The notes beneath the pieces are model-generated. The model was not told the origin of the DNA. It searched no databases and saw only the letters and a list, made by a program, of their open reading frames with translations. 64,000 bases of DNA from Betaproteobacteria bacterium UBA1934 (GTDB taxonomy: Bacteria > Pseudomonadota > Gammaproteobacteria > Burkholderiales > Rhodocyclaceae), in NCBI GenBank assembly GCA_002337055.1, contig DDFG01000004.1, forward strand, positions 438,382-502,381. The letters run 5' to 3'. Positions 1-8,604 of this stretch are shown here, in pieces. Both the position numbers and the translations under genes were made by a program. Numbering within the stretch: the first letter of the stretch is position 1; the number at the start of each line of letters is the position of its first letter.

Positions 1-725
1 ACGCGGGCGATGGCGTCGCTGATGAACTGCTCACGCTCGGTGCGCTTCTCATCGAGCTGTTTGGCGATGCTTTTGTAGATATCGGGATGCAAAAAGCGGA
101 AGGAGAGGTCTTCCAGCTCCCATTTCAGTTCCCACACACCCAACCGGTTGGCAAGCGGCGAGTAGAGTTCCAGCGTCTCGCGCGCCACCTGCACGCGCAG
201 ATCATCGGCGTGCGCCGCGTAGAAGCGCAAGGTTTGCGTGCGCGAGGCCAGGCGCAGAAGCACCACACGGATGTCTTCGACCATCGCCAGCAGCATCTTC
301 CTGAGCACCTCGATCTGGGCGCGCATTTCCTGCGGGTTATGCTCGGCGTCGGCAACATAGCCATGCGTGATGGGGCGCAAGCGGTTCAGACGTGAAATGC
401 CGTTGACCAGATGCGCGACCGCCTTGCCAAAGCGCGCCTCGATCAATTCGATGGCGTTCTCCTTGCAGGCGGGCAGCGAGAACAGCAATGCGGCGATACG
501 GGCATCGGCATCGAGTTTGAGTCCGGCGATGATTGCCGCCATGCCCAGACCGTGCGCCCAGGTCGCCTCACCCGAGCCGAGCAGACGATCCGCGTAGATT
601 TCGCACACATAATCAATCGCCTGGCGCAGGCGCGCGGCATCCTCGGCGCTCAATCCGTCGGCGAGGAGGCGGTGGCTTTGTTCGATGTCGTCGTGACCGG
701 CGACGGAGTTGGCAACGGAGACCAT
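1..725 (-). CDS. relA: RelA-type (p)ppGpp synthetase, N-terminal part, cut by window edge
   Basis: About 241 N-terminal codons are visible and the rest lies beyond base 1. The translation starts MVSVANSVAGHDD and matches the N-terminal region of long RelA/SpoT proteins. Where SpoT carries its catalytic HD pair, this protein reads ALLFSLPA, so it looks like a hydrolase-dead RelA that only makes (p)ppGpp from ATP and GTP/GDP on stalled ribosomes. That role is family knowledge; the synthetase domain itself is not in the window. The stretch ETLELYSPLANRLGVWELKWELED is typical of the family. The ATG at 725 has no Shine-Dalgarno sequence, and a TATAAT lies only six bases upstream. It diverges from the small VOC gene at 794. 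Confidence 0.88.
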   Translation of the reverse strand, partial: MVSVANSVAGHDDIEQSHRLLADGLSAEDAARLRQAIDYVCEIYADRLLGSGEATWAHGLGMAAIIAGLKLDADARIAALLFSLPACKENAIELIEARFGKAVAHLVNGISRLNRLRPITHGYVADAEHNPQEMRAQIEVLRKMLLAMVEDIRVVLLRLASRTQTLRFYAAHADDLRVQVARETLELYSPLANRLGVWELKWELEDLSFRFLHPDIYKSIAKQLDEKRTEREQFISDAIAR

Positions 726-731
726 GGCGCA

Positions 732-737
732 ATTATA
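732..737 (-). promoter_or_regulatory. -10 box (TATAAT) just upstream of relA ATG
   Basis: On the minus strand the sequence reads TATAATTGCGCCATG, a perfect -10 hexamer six bases before the relA ATG. Transcription would then start at or next to the A of the start codon, giving a leaderless message. No good -35 hexamer is visible at 17 bp. Confidence 0.5.
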
Positions 738-793
738 AAGTCTGCGCCGCTTGCGGCATAATCGGCAGCGTCCGTCCCACTCGAGGAATTGCC

Positions 794-1192
794 ATGCCCC
801 CCGCCGTGTTGCGCGTGGATCACATCCATGTGTTCGTGTCCGACCGAGCTGCCGCCGGGCGCTGGTATCGCGACGTGCTGGGCTTCACCGTCGCCCCCGC
901 GCTGGCGCACTGGGCGGCCGACGGCGGGCCGCTGACGCTGGAAGACCGCAGCGGCGCGGTCCACCTCGCCCTCTTTGAAAAGCCGGTGGAGAAATGCCGC
1001 TCCACCATCGCGCTGGCGGCCGGCGCGAGCGCGTTTATGGCCTGGCGAGCGCATCTGGAAAGCGTGCTCGGGCAAGCGCTCGAGGTCGTCGATCACGACC
1101 TCGCCTGGTCGATCTACTTCAGCGATCCGGACGGCAACCCGTACGAAATTACCTGTTACGACTACGCCCAGGTCGCCGCAGCGCTTGCCTGA
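794..1192 (+). CDS. VOC (glyoxalase/dioxygenase fold) family protein
   Basis: A 132-residue single-domain protein starting MPPAVLRVDHIHVFVSD and ending near FSDPDGNPYEITCYDY, the characteristic beginning and end of a vicinal-oxygen-chelate domain. Likely metal ligands are the His of VDHIHV and the Glu of NPYEIT. The family covers glyoxalases, extradiol dioxygenases and resistance proteins, and nothing here selects a substrate. The ATG at 794 follows GAGGAATTGCC, a usable ribosome site. It is the first of a rightward run (amidohydrolase, EamA transporter, peptidase) with short gaps, probably one operon. Confidence 0.8.
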   Translation: MPPAVLRVDHIHVFVSDRAAAGRWYRDVLGFTVAPALAHWAADGGPLTLEDRSGAVHLALFEKPVEKCRSTIALAAGASAFMAWRAHLESVLGQALEVVDHDLAWSIYFSDPDGNPYEITCYDYAQVAAALA

Positions 1193-1214
1193 CCGTATTT
1201 TCAGGAGAATTTGC

Positions 1215-1943
1215 ATGAAACTGTGCGCCATCCAGACCCCATTGGCGAAGGGTGATTTCGCCGCCAACATCGCGTCGCATCTCGATCTCATCGATCTGGC
1301 AAAGACCCATGTCGCCGACATAGTGCTTTTCCCCGAACTCTCGGTCAGCGGCTACGAGCCCGAACTAGCAGCGGCACTCGCCACCACGGCCGACGACCCC
1401 CGTTTCGCGGTTTTTCAACACCGCGCCGACGAATACGGAATGAACATCGCCATCGGCGTGCCAACACGCTCAGAGCATGGCGTGCACATCAGCCTGGTGG
1501 TCTTTCGCCCGCAACAATCACGGCTGACCTACTCCAAGTTCCATCTGCACGCGGACGAATTGCCCTATTTCGTCACGGGCCAAGCACCGCTAGCGCTGAT
1601 CGGCTCGGACAACGACGTAGCCCTGGCCATTTGCTACGAACTCTCGGTGCCCAGTCACGCGGCTTTCGCCGCCGAACACGGCGCGCGCGCCTATCTGGTT
1701 GGCGCGGTCAAGACCGCCAGCGGGGTCGATGCCGCAGAGCAGGCGCTGAGCGCCACCGCCCGCCGCCACCGCATGGCGGTGCTGCTCGCTAATTGTGTCG
1801 GCGAGTCCGGCGGCTATGCCTGCGCCGGGCGCTCGGCAGTCTGGTCGCCGCAAGGTAATCTGCTGGCGCAACTGGACGACCGGCAAACCGGGCTACTGAT
1901 CTACGACACCCTTTCCGACGAGGCGACATGCGTGACGCCATAA
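1215..1943 (+). CDS. Carbon-nitrogen hydrolase (nitrilase superfamily amidase)
   Basis: A 242-residue cytoplasmic protein with the complete nitrilase-superfamily Glu-Lys-Cys triad: Glu in LFPELSVSGYE, Lys in TYSKFHLH and Cys in LAICYELS. These enzymes hydrolyse amide or nitrile C-N bonds; the substrate cannot be read from the sequence. The start is set by AGGAGA at 1203-1208, seven bases before the ATG. It is somewhat shorter than typical family members (about 260-280), mostly at the C terminus. Its end overlaps the following transporter start by 16 bases, implying translational coupling. Confidence 0.82.
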   Translation: MKLCAIQTPLAKGDFAANIASHLDLIDLAKTHVADIVLFPELSVSGYEPELAAALATTADDPRFAVFQHRADEYGMNIAIGVPTRSEHGVHISLVVFRPQQSRLTYSKFHLHADELPYFVTGQAPLALIGSDNDVALAICYELSVPSHAAFAAEHGARAYLVGAVKTASGVDAAEQALSATARRHRMAVLLANCVGESGGYACAGRSAVWSPQGNLLAQLDDRQTGLLIYDTLSDEATCVTP

Positions 1944-2857
1944 GCGATAGCGGCGAACGCACCGCGCAGTGGTCGCGCCGATTTGCCAACCCCTATCTGC
2001 TGCTCACCCTGACCGCCTTGTTCTGGTCCGGCAACATGGTGGTCGGGCGCGGCGTTCGCGCCGACGTGCCGCCGCTGGCGCTGGCCTTCGGGCGCTGGCT
2101 GATCGCCTTTGCCTGCGTACTGCCCTTCGCATGGCCATACGTTCGCCGCGACTGGCCGCTCGTCAGAACGCATTGGCGCAGCGTCTCGCTGCTCGGCCTG
2201 CTCGGTGTCGGCGGCTATAACACGCTGGCCTACATCGGCCTGCAAACCACCAGCGCCACCAACGCGGTGCTGCTCAATTCGTTCATCCCGGTGGTCACCA
2301 TTGCCATCGCCTGGGCCTTTTTCGGCAAACGCCTGAAGCCGCGCGAAGCGATGGGCGTGCTGATCTCGCTGATCGGCGCGCTGACCATCGTCGGACGGGG
2401 CGAACCGGCGGCGCTGCTGGCGCTCGATCTCAATGTCGGCGACTTGTGGCTGCTGCTGGCCGTGCTCGTTTGGGCGGTCTATACCGTAGGCTTGGGCCGC
2501 CGGCCAGCCGGCGTGCATCCGCTGGTACTGCTCGCCGCGTTTATCGCCGTCGGCCTGGTTGCGCTCGCGCCCTTCTGGCTGTGGGAGATGGCCCAGGGCC
2601 GCTTCCTGCATCCCACACCCACCGCCTGGCTGGCACTCGCCTATGTCGGCGTTCTGCCCAGCTTTGTCGGCTACGTCTTCTACAACCGGGGTGTTGCCGA
2701 AATCGGACCGGCCAAGGCCAGTCTGTTCATTCATCTGATGCCCGTCTTCGGCACGCTGCTCGCGGCGCTGTTTCTGGGCGAGATCCCCGGCTGGTTTCAC
2801 TATCTCGGCATTGCGCTGATTTTCACCGGCATCGTGCTGACGATGAAGAAATTCTGA
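1928..2857 (+). CDS. EamA/DMT-family inner-membrane transporter
   Basis: A 309-residue polytopic protein with ten predicted membrane segments in two repeats, the EamA (DMT, 10-TMS) architecture. The first repeat starts YLLLTLTALFWSGNMVVGRG, and the second ends LAALFLGEIPGWFHYLGIAL, whose (F/L)LGE motif is typical. Family members export or import amino acids, purines and other small metabolites; the substrate is unknown. It overlaps the amidohydrolase by 16 bases and the peptidase starts two bases after its stop, so an operon is likely. Confidence 0.85.
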   Translation: MRDAISDSGERTAQWSRRFANPYLLLTLTALFWSGNMVVGRGVRADVPPLALAFGRWLIAFACVLPFAWPYVRRDWPLVRTHWRSVSLLGLLGVGGYNTLAYIGLQTTSATNAVLLNSFIPVVTIAIAWAFFGKRLKPREAMGVLISLIGALTIVGRGEPAALLALDLNVGDLWLLLAVLVWAVYTVGLGRRPAGVHPLVLLAAFIAVGLVALAPFWLWEMAQGRFLHPTPTAWLALAYVGVLPSFVGYVFYNRGVAEIGPAKASLFIHLMPVFGTLLAALFLGEIPGWFHYLGIALIFTGIVLTMKKF

Positions 2858-2858
2858 C

Positions 2859-3665
2859 ATGTTGGGCAAACTTTTCGGCTGGCTACGCCCGCGGCCCCCT
2901 GCGCAAATTCCCGAGGCTTTGTGGCAGCAGACCCTTGCTTCGACACCGTTTCTGGCGGCACTGAATACGTCAGAGCAAGGTCGCCTGCGGACGTTGGCGG
3001 AACGTTTTCTCGCCGAAAAGGAATTTTCGACCGCCGGTGGCTTGGTGCTGACCGACGCGATGTGCGTCGCCATCGCCGCCCAGGGCTGCCTGCCGGTGCT
3101 CGAACTGGGGCTCTCCAGCTACGCGGGCTGGGTGGGGATCGTGGTCTACCCCGACGAATTCGTGGTGCCGCGCCAGACCATGGACGATCACGGCATCGTT
3201 CATGAATACGATGACGTGATCGCGGGCGAATCCTGGCAGGGCGGTCCCCTGCTGGTGTCGTGGCGCGACGTGAAGATGGCCGGCGAGGGCTACAACGTGG
3301 TCATCCACGAATTCACGCACAAGCTCGACATGCTGGACGGCGAGACCGACGGCGTGCCGGCGCTGCATTCCGGCATCACGCGAACAGAATGGGAGACTAC
3401 CCTGTTCGCCGCCTACGACCATTTCTGCACCCGGATCGACAACGGCGAAGAGACCTGGATCGACCCCTACGCAGCCGAGCACCCGGCTGAATTTTTTGCA
3501 GTGCTGAGTGAATGCTTCTTCGATGCGCCGGATGTGGTGACGGCGGAATACCCTGAACTGTATCGCCTGCTCAGCCGCTATTACCGGCAAGACCCGCTCA
3601 GCCGCCATCCGGCGCCGACGGCCCACCCCTGCCCGCCCGCGCCGCGCGCCTCTCGCTTCAGTTAG
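2859..3665 (+). CDS. mtfA: M90-family zinc peptidase, MtfA-like
   Basis: A 268-residue cytoplasmic protein of the MtfA/YeeI family. The zinc motif HEFTHKLDMLDG supplies two His ligands and the catalytic Glu, and a downstream AEFFAVLSECFF provides the likely third ligand region. In E. coli MtfA interacts with the glucose-PTS repressor Mlc and has aminopeptidase activity; whether that applies here is unknown. The tail (APTAHPCPPAPRA) is low-complexity. The last eight bases overlap the convergent comEC end. The symbol is assigned by family. Confidence 0.8.
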   Translation: MLGKLFGWLRPRPPAQIPEALWQQTLASTPFLAALNTSEQGRLRTLAERFLAEKEFSTAGGLVLTDAMCVAIAAQGCLPVLELGLSSYAGWVGIVVYPDEFVVPRQTMDDHGIVHEYDDVIAGESWQGGPLLVSWRDVKMAGEGYNVVIHEFTHKLDMLDGETDGVPALHSGITRTEWETTLFAAYDHFCTRIDNGEETWIDPYAAEHPAEFFAVLSECFFDAPDVVTAEYPELYRLLSRYYRQDPLSRHPAPTAHPCPPAPRASRFS

Positions 3666-5979
3666 CCGACCAGTACCGGCGATTCTCCGCCCGCCAGGCA
3701 CGCGTCTCGACGCCACGTTCGCCCAGTTTCACCCGCACGGCGCCATCGCGGTCCGTACGCCAGATGCGTTGCGAATACGTGGCATACCGTGCCACCACAT
3801 CGTCCTTGGGGTGCCCGAAACGATTCCGGTAACCGACCGGAATCACCGCCTCGCGCGCGCCGACCGCGGCCAGAAAAGGCGCGGTGGAAGATGTGCGGCT
3901 GCCATGGTGGGGCACCAGCACGATGTCTGCCGCCAGACCGCCTGCGTCGCGCGCCAGCATGGCCGCCTCGTCCCGCGCCTCGATATCGGAAGTCAGCAGC
4001 ATGGCATGGCCGCCGGCCTCAACCTTGAGCACACAGGAGACATGGTTGGCCTTGCCGCCCGCCCGGTAAGCGGCTTCGACCGGATGCCACATCGAGAACC
4101 GCACGCCCTCCCACACCCAAGCCTGCCCGGCCAGACAAGCTTCACCGCGCAATTCGGGCAAGGACGACAGCAGGCGATCCACCGGCAGCGCGGCGCGTAC
4201 CGATGCGAGGCCGCCGGAATGATCGGCGTCGCGGTGCGTCAACACCAACGCATCGAGGCGATCGATACCCAGCGCACGCAGATAGGGCACGATAACGCGC
4301 TGCCCGGCATCCGACTCGGCGCTGTACAGCGGGCCGGTATCGTAGAGGAGCGCGTGGTCATGGCTACGCACGACCACGGCCAATCCCTGACCGACATCGA
4401 GCACGTCGATCCAGGCTTCACCCGCCTCGGGTTTTGCCACCGGCCACCACAAGGCCGGCAGCATCAGTGCGACACCCGCCACACGCCCGCCCGCACCGGC
4501 GGGCAGGAGCAGCACCGCCGCGCCCAGCCCGGCAGCCACGGCCGCCCAGAGCGGCGGCGCGGGAGCCTGCCAGACCGGCCATTGCGCCGCCCATTCCAGC
4601 GCCGCCATCAGCAACGCCAGCAAGCCGTGTGCCGCTTCCAGCAAAGGCCACCAAGGCACGAGTGCCGCGCACAGGGTGATCGGCGTGACGAGAAAGGTGA
4701 TAAAGGGAATCGCCACGGCATTGGCCAGCGGCGACACCAGCGAAAACTGCTGAAACACCAGCAAAAGGATAGGCAGCGAGGCCACGGTGGCCGCCCACTG
4801 CGCGAGGCCCCATTGCCGGATGCGGGCGCGCCAGCCGTTGCCATCCAGGCGAGCCGAGCCAACCCAGATCAAGGCCCCGACCGCGCCGAACGAGAGCCAG
4901 AATCCCGCCGCCAGCACCGCCCATGGATCGATCAGCAGGACCACCAGCAGCGCCAGACAGAGCACCCGACTGGGAACAGGATTGCGGCCCGAAGACAGCG
5001 CTACGGCCGCCACCGCCAGCATATACACGGTGCGTTGCGCCGGCACGCCGAACCCGGCCACCAGCGCGTAAACAAACGCCCCGGCAAAACCGGCCCACAC
5101 CGCCGCGCGCTGCGCCGGCAGGCGATTCACCAGCCACGGCACGCGCCGCCAGATCCAGCCGGCGAGGAGCGCGATCAGAGCGCCAACCATGGTGACATGG
5201 CTGCCCGAGATCGACATCAGATGGGTCGTACCCGTACGGTTGAAAATATTCCACAAGTCGCCGTGAATGGCGCGCTGATCACCCACCGCCAAGGCCAGCA
5301 GCACGCCGGCATAGGGATAGCGTGATTCCTGCAGCGTCGCCTGAAAAGACTGCCGGATGGCGTCGCGCCAGCGTTCGATTGCATAACTTGGGCGCCAGAC
5401 CATCTCGCTCAGCCGTTCGGCGGTCTCGCCCGAGCGGACGTAACCCGTTGCACGCACGCCGCGTTCGAGCAACCACGCTTCATAATCGAAACCAAAGGGG
5501 TTGGCATTGCCATGCGGCCTTTTCAACCGCACCACCAGGCGCCAACGTTCGCCGGCGCGAACGCTGCGACCCGCAAACTCCTCGCCATCGCGGCGACCGC
5601 GATACCACGAAAGCATGATCTGCGCGGGCACCGCGGCGCCCGGCGTCCGCACCGATTCGACATCAAAGACGAAACGGCTGCCCTGCTCGAACCCTTGCGG
5701 CAATTCGGCAATCACGCCGGCCAATTCGATATCGCGCCCTTCCCACGCTTCCGGCAAGGCGTCGGCCAGACGCAGTTCCGCGCGCCCGCTAGCCCAGGCC
5801 AGGCCGATCAGGGCGGCAGCGCCAATCGCAGCGAGGCGCCGCCAGCCTCCCGACAAGTGCAATGCCGTTGCCAGCAGGCCGGTTCCACACACCGCCGCCC
5901 ATGGCCACCATGGCGGCAGCTCGGGCAGCCACTGCACCCCGATGACAGCCAGCGCGAAAGCGAGAATACTTAAACGCAT
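3658..5979 (-). CDS. comEC: ComEC/Rec2-family DNA uptake channel
   Basis: A 773-residue membrane protein, normal length for a full ComEC. The order is N-terminal membrane helices, a DUF4131-like soluble domain (about 90-200), the polytopic Competence domain starting near the motif TTHLMSISGSHVTM, and a C-terminal metallo-beta-lactamase domain with LTHRDADHSGG and the later VPHHGSRTSS. ComEC moves single-stranded DNA across the inner membrane during natural transformation. Its presence alone does not prove competence. The MRLSILAF start is taken as annotated. It diverges from the DUF2062 gene across 47 bp. Confidence 0.92.
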   Translation of the reverse strand: MRLSILAFALAVIGVQWLPELPPWWPWAAVCGTGLLATALHLSGGWRRLAAIGAAALIGLAWASGRAELRLADALPEAWEGRDIELAGVIAELPQGFEQGSRFVFDVESVRTPGAAVPAQIMLSWYRGRRDGEEFAGRSVRAGERWRLVVRLKRPHGNANPFGFDYEAWLLERGVRATGYVRSGETAERLSEMVWRPSYAIERWRDAIRQSFQATLQESRYPYAGVLLALAVGDQRAIHGDLWNIFNRTGTTHLMSISGSHVTMVGALIALLAGWIWRRVPWLVNRLPAQRAAVWAGFAGAFVYALVAGFGVPAQRTVYMLAVAAVALSSGRNPVPSRVLCLALLVVLLIDPWAVLAAGFWLSFGAVGALIWVGSARLDGNGWRARIRQWGLAQWAATVASLPILLLVFQQFSLVSPLANAVAIPFITFLVTPITLCAALVPWWPLLEAAHGLLALLMAALEWAAQWPVWQAPAPPLWAAVAAGLGAAVLLLPAGAGGRVAGVALMLPALWWPVAKPEAGEAWIDVLDVGQGLAVVVRSHDHALLYDTGPLYSAESDAGQRVIVPYLRALGIDRLDALVLTHRDADHSGGLASVRAALPVDRLLSSLPELRGEACLAGQAWVWEGVRFSMWHPVEAAYRAGGKANHVSCVLKVEAGGHAMLLTSDIEARDEAAMLARDAGGLAADIVLVPHHGSRTSSTAPFLAAVGAREAVIPVGYRNRFGHPKDDVVARYATYSQRIWRTDRDGAVRVKLGERGVETRAWRAENRRYWSAN

Positions 5980-6026
5980 CGAACGATTAGAGCAATATTT
6001 GCAATATTCCGACAGGATACTCGTGC

Positions 6027-6560
6027 ATGCGACGATTCTTGCGCAAATGGCTTCCCGATCACCAGATCATTCACGGCAATCGCTGGTTGCGGCCTTTTGA
6101 GAATTCGTTGCTGCACCCGCGCCTGTGGCACCTGAACCGTCACTCCGCCGCCGGCGCCGTTGCGGCGGGACTCTTCTGCGGCTTGATTCCTGGCCCGTTT
6201 CAGATGATCGGCGCGGCGATCCTGGCGCTGATCTTCCGTTTCAACCTGCCGCTGGCATTATTCACCACGCTGTATACCAACCCCTTCACCATCGTCCCGC
6301 TCTATCTGGTGGCGTACCAGATCGGACGCGTCGCCACTGGAGAAGGCGCGGGTTTCGTCGAGCCGCCGGAATTCGCGCTCGGTGCACCACTGGCCTCGCT
6401 CGAGGCCATGCTCAACTGGATGCTGGGGCTCGGCAAGCCGCTGGGCGTCGGACTGATTCTGCTCGCTCTGGGACTCGCGGCCATCGGCTACGTCGCCACG
6501 CATCTGGCCTGGCGCTACCATCTGGTATGCGCCTGGCGACGGCGCCGTTTCAGGTCTTGA
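6027..6560 (+). CDS. DUF2062 membrane protein
   Basis: A 177-residue protein with basic N-terminal stretch MRRFLRKWLPDHQ followed by three or four hydrophobic segments, matching DUF2062 (conserved GLFCGLIPGPFQM and YTNPFTIVPLYLVAYQIG). The function is unknown. It neighbours comEC here, an arrangement I recall from related betaproteobacteria, but no mechanistic link is established. Its 3' end overlaps the convergent chemoreceptor gene by 11 bases, so the two messages share complementary ends. Confidence 0.82.
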   Translation: MRRFLRKWLPDHQIIHGNRWLRPFENSLLHPRLWHLNRHSAAGAVAAGLFCGLIPGPFQMIGAAILALIFRFNLPLALFTTLYTNPFTIVPLYLVAYQIGRVATGEGAGFVEPPEFALGAPLASLEAMLNWMLGLGKPLGVGLILLALGLAAIGYVATHLAWRYHLVCAWRRRRFRS

Positions 6561-8565
6561 ACTGGGCGACTTCGCGGGTGAGCATCCCCGCCAGATTTTG
6601 TAGATCCTCGGCCGTCCGTTGGTATTGCGAAGCGGCCGCATGATTCTCGTCCGCCATGCGCGCCACGCCTTCTACGCTCTTGGCGATATCGGTACTAGCA
6701 GTTGCCTGTTCTCTCAACGATGTTGAAATGTCGTTGACCACCGTCACTACCTGCCGAGATTGCGACTGAATATGTTCGATGGCATCTCCGGCTCGACGAG
6801 CATTTGCGACACCGCGTTCGACTCGTTCTACTCCATTTCCAATGCAACGAGTTGCTTCGCCCGTCGATTCATGAATCGCGATGATGGTTTGCGCAATTTC
6901 CTGGGTCGAATGCGTAGTTCTTTCGGCAAGCTTGCGTACTTCGTCAGCCACCACCGCAAATCCGCGACCCGCTTCGCCTGCACGAGCAGCTTCGATAGCC
7001 GCATTTAGGGCCAGCAAATTGGTTTGGTCGGCAATTTCTTTGATTACACCGGCAATACCCGAAATACGGTCGGATTGGCTACCAAGCACTTCAACAGTAC
7101 CTGCAGCTGCGGTAACAGATTCTGCAATTCCTCGAATTTCAGCTACCAATTCGCGTACTAACGTTACTCCTTCACCAGCCATGTCGTCCGACTGTTGGGA
7201 GATCGTACTAGCTTCCCCTGCATTAAGAGCAATATGATCAACGCCAACAGTCATTTCCTCGACCGCTGCCGCCATGGATGAAGCCGAAGCAGCCTGGCTG
7301 CCGGCACTGCGTGCGACTTGGGCACTAACAACTGAGAGGCGCGAAGCTGAGTCGTTTAGCTGCCCGACGTTGTCTTGAACTTCGCGGATGAGGCGACGTG
7401 TGGATTCCACCATTTCATTAAATTTCCGTGATGCCTGATGCAACTCGTCATTCCCCGACAATTCAAATCGAGTCGTCAGATCGCCCTTGGCCAGCCCTAC
7501 GGCACCATCTCGGTAGCAATCGACGCTATTCATCACCGAAAGATACGAACCCACCGAAAAATAGCCAAGCAACGCCAACACTAAGCCGCAGATCAGAATA
7601 CTGGCAAGCGCTGTCCGCTCGGTCTGGCCTGCTCGTTCTGCGAGCTTGGTCTCGAGCGTTTTTATCAGAACGCCCTGCTCGAGAGCAAATCCTTTGTCCA
7701 TGGACACTGTCGCCATGGCAAAGAATTCCTGAGAAGGGGTTTCCATACGCTCAGCAAGAACATCATCCCTGATGAGCAACAGCAAGCGTTGCAATTCCTG
7801 AAGATAGTCTTTGGCAGGCTCATCCAAAACAGTCTTGAAACTTGGCGCCCGAGAAGTGATCTTGTCCAGGTTGACCAGCAAACTACGATTCGAGGCCTCG
7901 ATTTCACCCAGCAGTTGAGTGATCGCGGCCTCTTGCTCTTGAACCAGCTTTTTCTTTGCGAGTACCCCCGTAATCAACGCACGTGCCTGACCGATTTTTT
8001 CGAGCATCACCGGCATCTTTACAATAATGGTATCTGCAAGGTAGCGCGTCGCCATTTCAGGGTCGAATGCAAGCTCGGATTCATCGGCAATGGTCACCAT
8101 GAACCCCAGCAAGTGTTCAATCATTGAAGTGTGCTGCCGGAAATTATCTACCGCACTGAGCTGTAAACCGCCAGTTCGCAATGTCTCCCATTCCGACTCG
8201 ATCTCACGCCACGCCGCATGTTCGGCCATTCGGGTTCCGATAGCTGCGCGACAACGCGCAATGCTATCGACCACATCCTTTTCCTTTGCAGCAAGCCGCT
8301 CAGCCATCGACGCATTGCCGTTCAGCACACCAGAGGAAAGCCCTCTATGCTGCTGGACCGAATGGAGCAATTCGGTCATCGGCATGACTGACTGCAATCC
8401 GCGCAATTCTTGACGTGCGCTTTGCGCCGACTCAATCAACCGACCAAAAACCACCATTAAAAGAACCATCATGATGATGGCTGAAGGAATACCGAGTACC
8501 AGGAACTTGGTCCTGAAATGCAGTCGGTCCATCCAAAACGTCGCAGGCGAAAAAATCGCTCGCAT
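6550..8565 (-). CDS. Methyl-accepting chemotaxis protein with NIT-like sensor domain
   Basis: A 671-residue transmembrane chemoreceptor. The first TM helix is near residues 15-40. The periplasmic region, about 45-320, is rich in helices and contains LLHSVQQHRGLSSG, reminiscent of the nitrate/nitrite-sensing NIT domain (QxERGxS motif). TM2 is near 325-348, followed by HAMP. The cytoplasmic signalling tip ADQTNLLALNAAIEAARAGE is intact, so it should couple to CheA/CheW. ATG 8565 is chosen because GGAG lies seven bases upstream; a TTG at 8571 is too close to that site. Base composition is visibly lower in G+C than the neighbours, possibly acquired or fast-evolving. Confidence 0.92.
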   Translation of the reverse strand: MRAIFSPATFWMDRLHFRTKFLVLGIPSAIIMMVLLMVVFGRLIESAQSARQELRGLQSVMPMTELLHSVQQHRGLSSGVLNGNASMAERLAAKEKDVVDSIARCRAAIGTRMAEHAAWREIESEWETLRTGGLQLSAVDNFRQHTSMIEHLLGFMVTIADESELAFDPEMATRYLADTIIVKMPVMLEKIGQARALITGVLAKKKLVQEQEAAITQLLGEIEASNRSLLVNLDKITSRAPSFKTVLDEPAKDYLQELQRLLLLIRDDVLAERMETPSQEFFAMATVSMDKGFALEQGVLIKTLETKLAERAGQTERTALASILICGLVLALLGYFSVGSYLSVMNSVDCYRDGAVGLAKGDLTTRFELSGNDELHQASRKFNEMVESTRRLIREVQDNVGQLNDSASRLSVVSAQVARSAGSQAASASSMAAAVEEMTVGVDHIALNAGEASTISQQSDDMAGEGVTLVRELVAEIRGIAESVTAAAGTVEVLGSQSDRISGIAGVIKEIADQTNLLALNAAIEAARAGEAGRGFAVVADEVRKLAERTTHSTQEIAQTIIAIHESTGEATRCIGNGVERVERGVANARRAGDAIEHIQSQSRQVVTVVNDISTSLREQATASTDIAKSVEGVARMADENHAAASQYQRTAEDLQNLAGMLTREVAQFKT

Positions 8566-8604
8566 CGTCAATCTCCTTTGTCGGGTGCAACTTGTTTCTT
8601 ATCG

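Noticed and set aside
3769..5325. Long plus-strand frame opposite comEC (518 codons)
   Set aside because: Arg/Gln/His-rich translation typical of antisense frames in high-GC genes; comEC on the other strand has clear family motifs.
5994..6010. GCAATATTTGCAATATT repeat in the comEC-DUF2062 gap
   Set aside because: Short AT-rich direct repeat, likely part of overlapping promoters; no regulator can be named.
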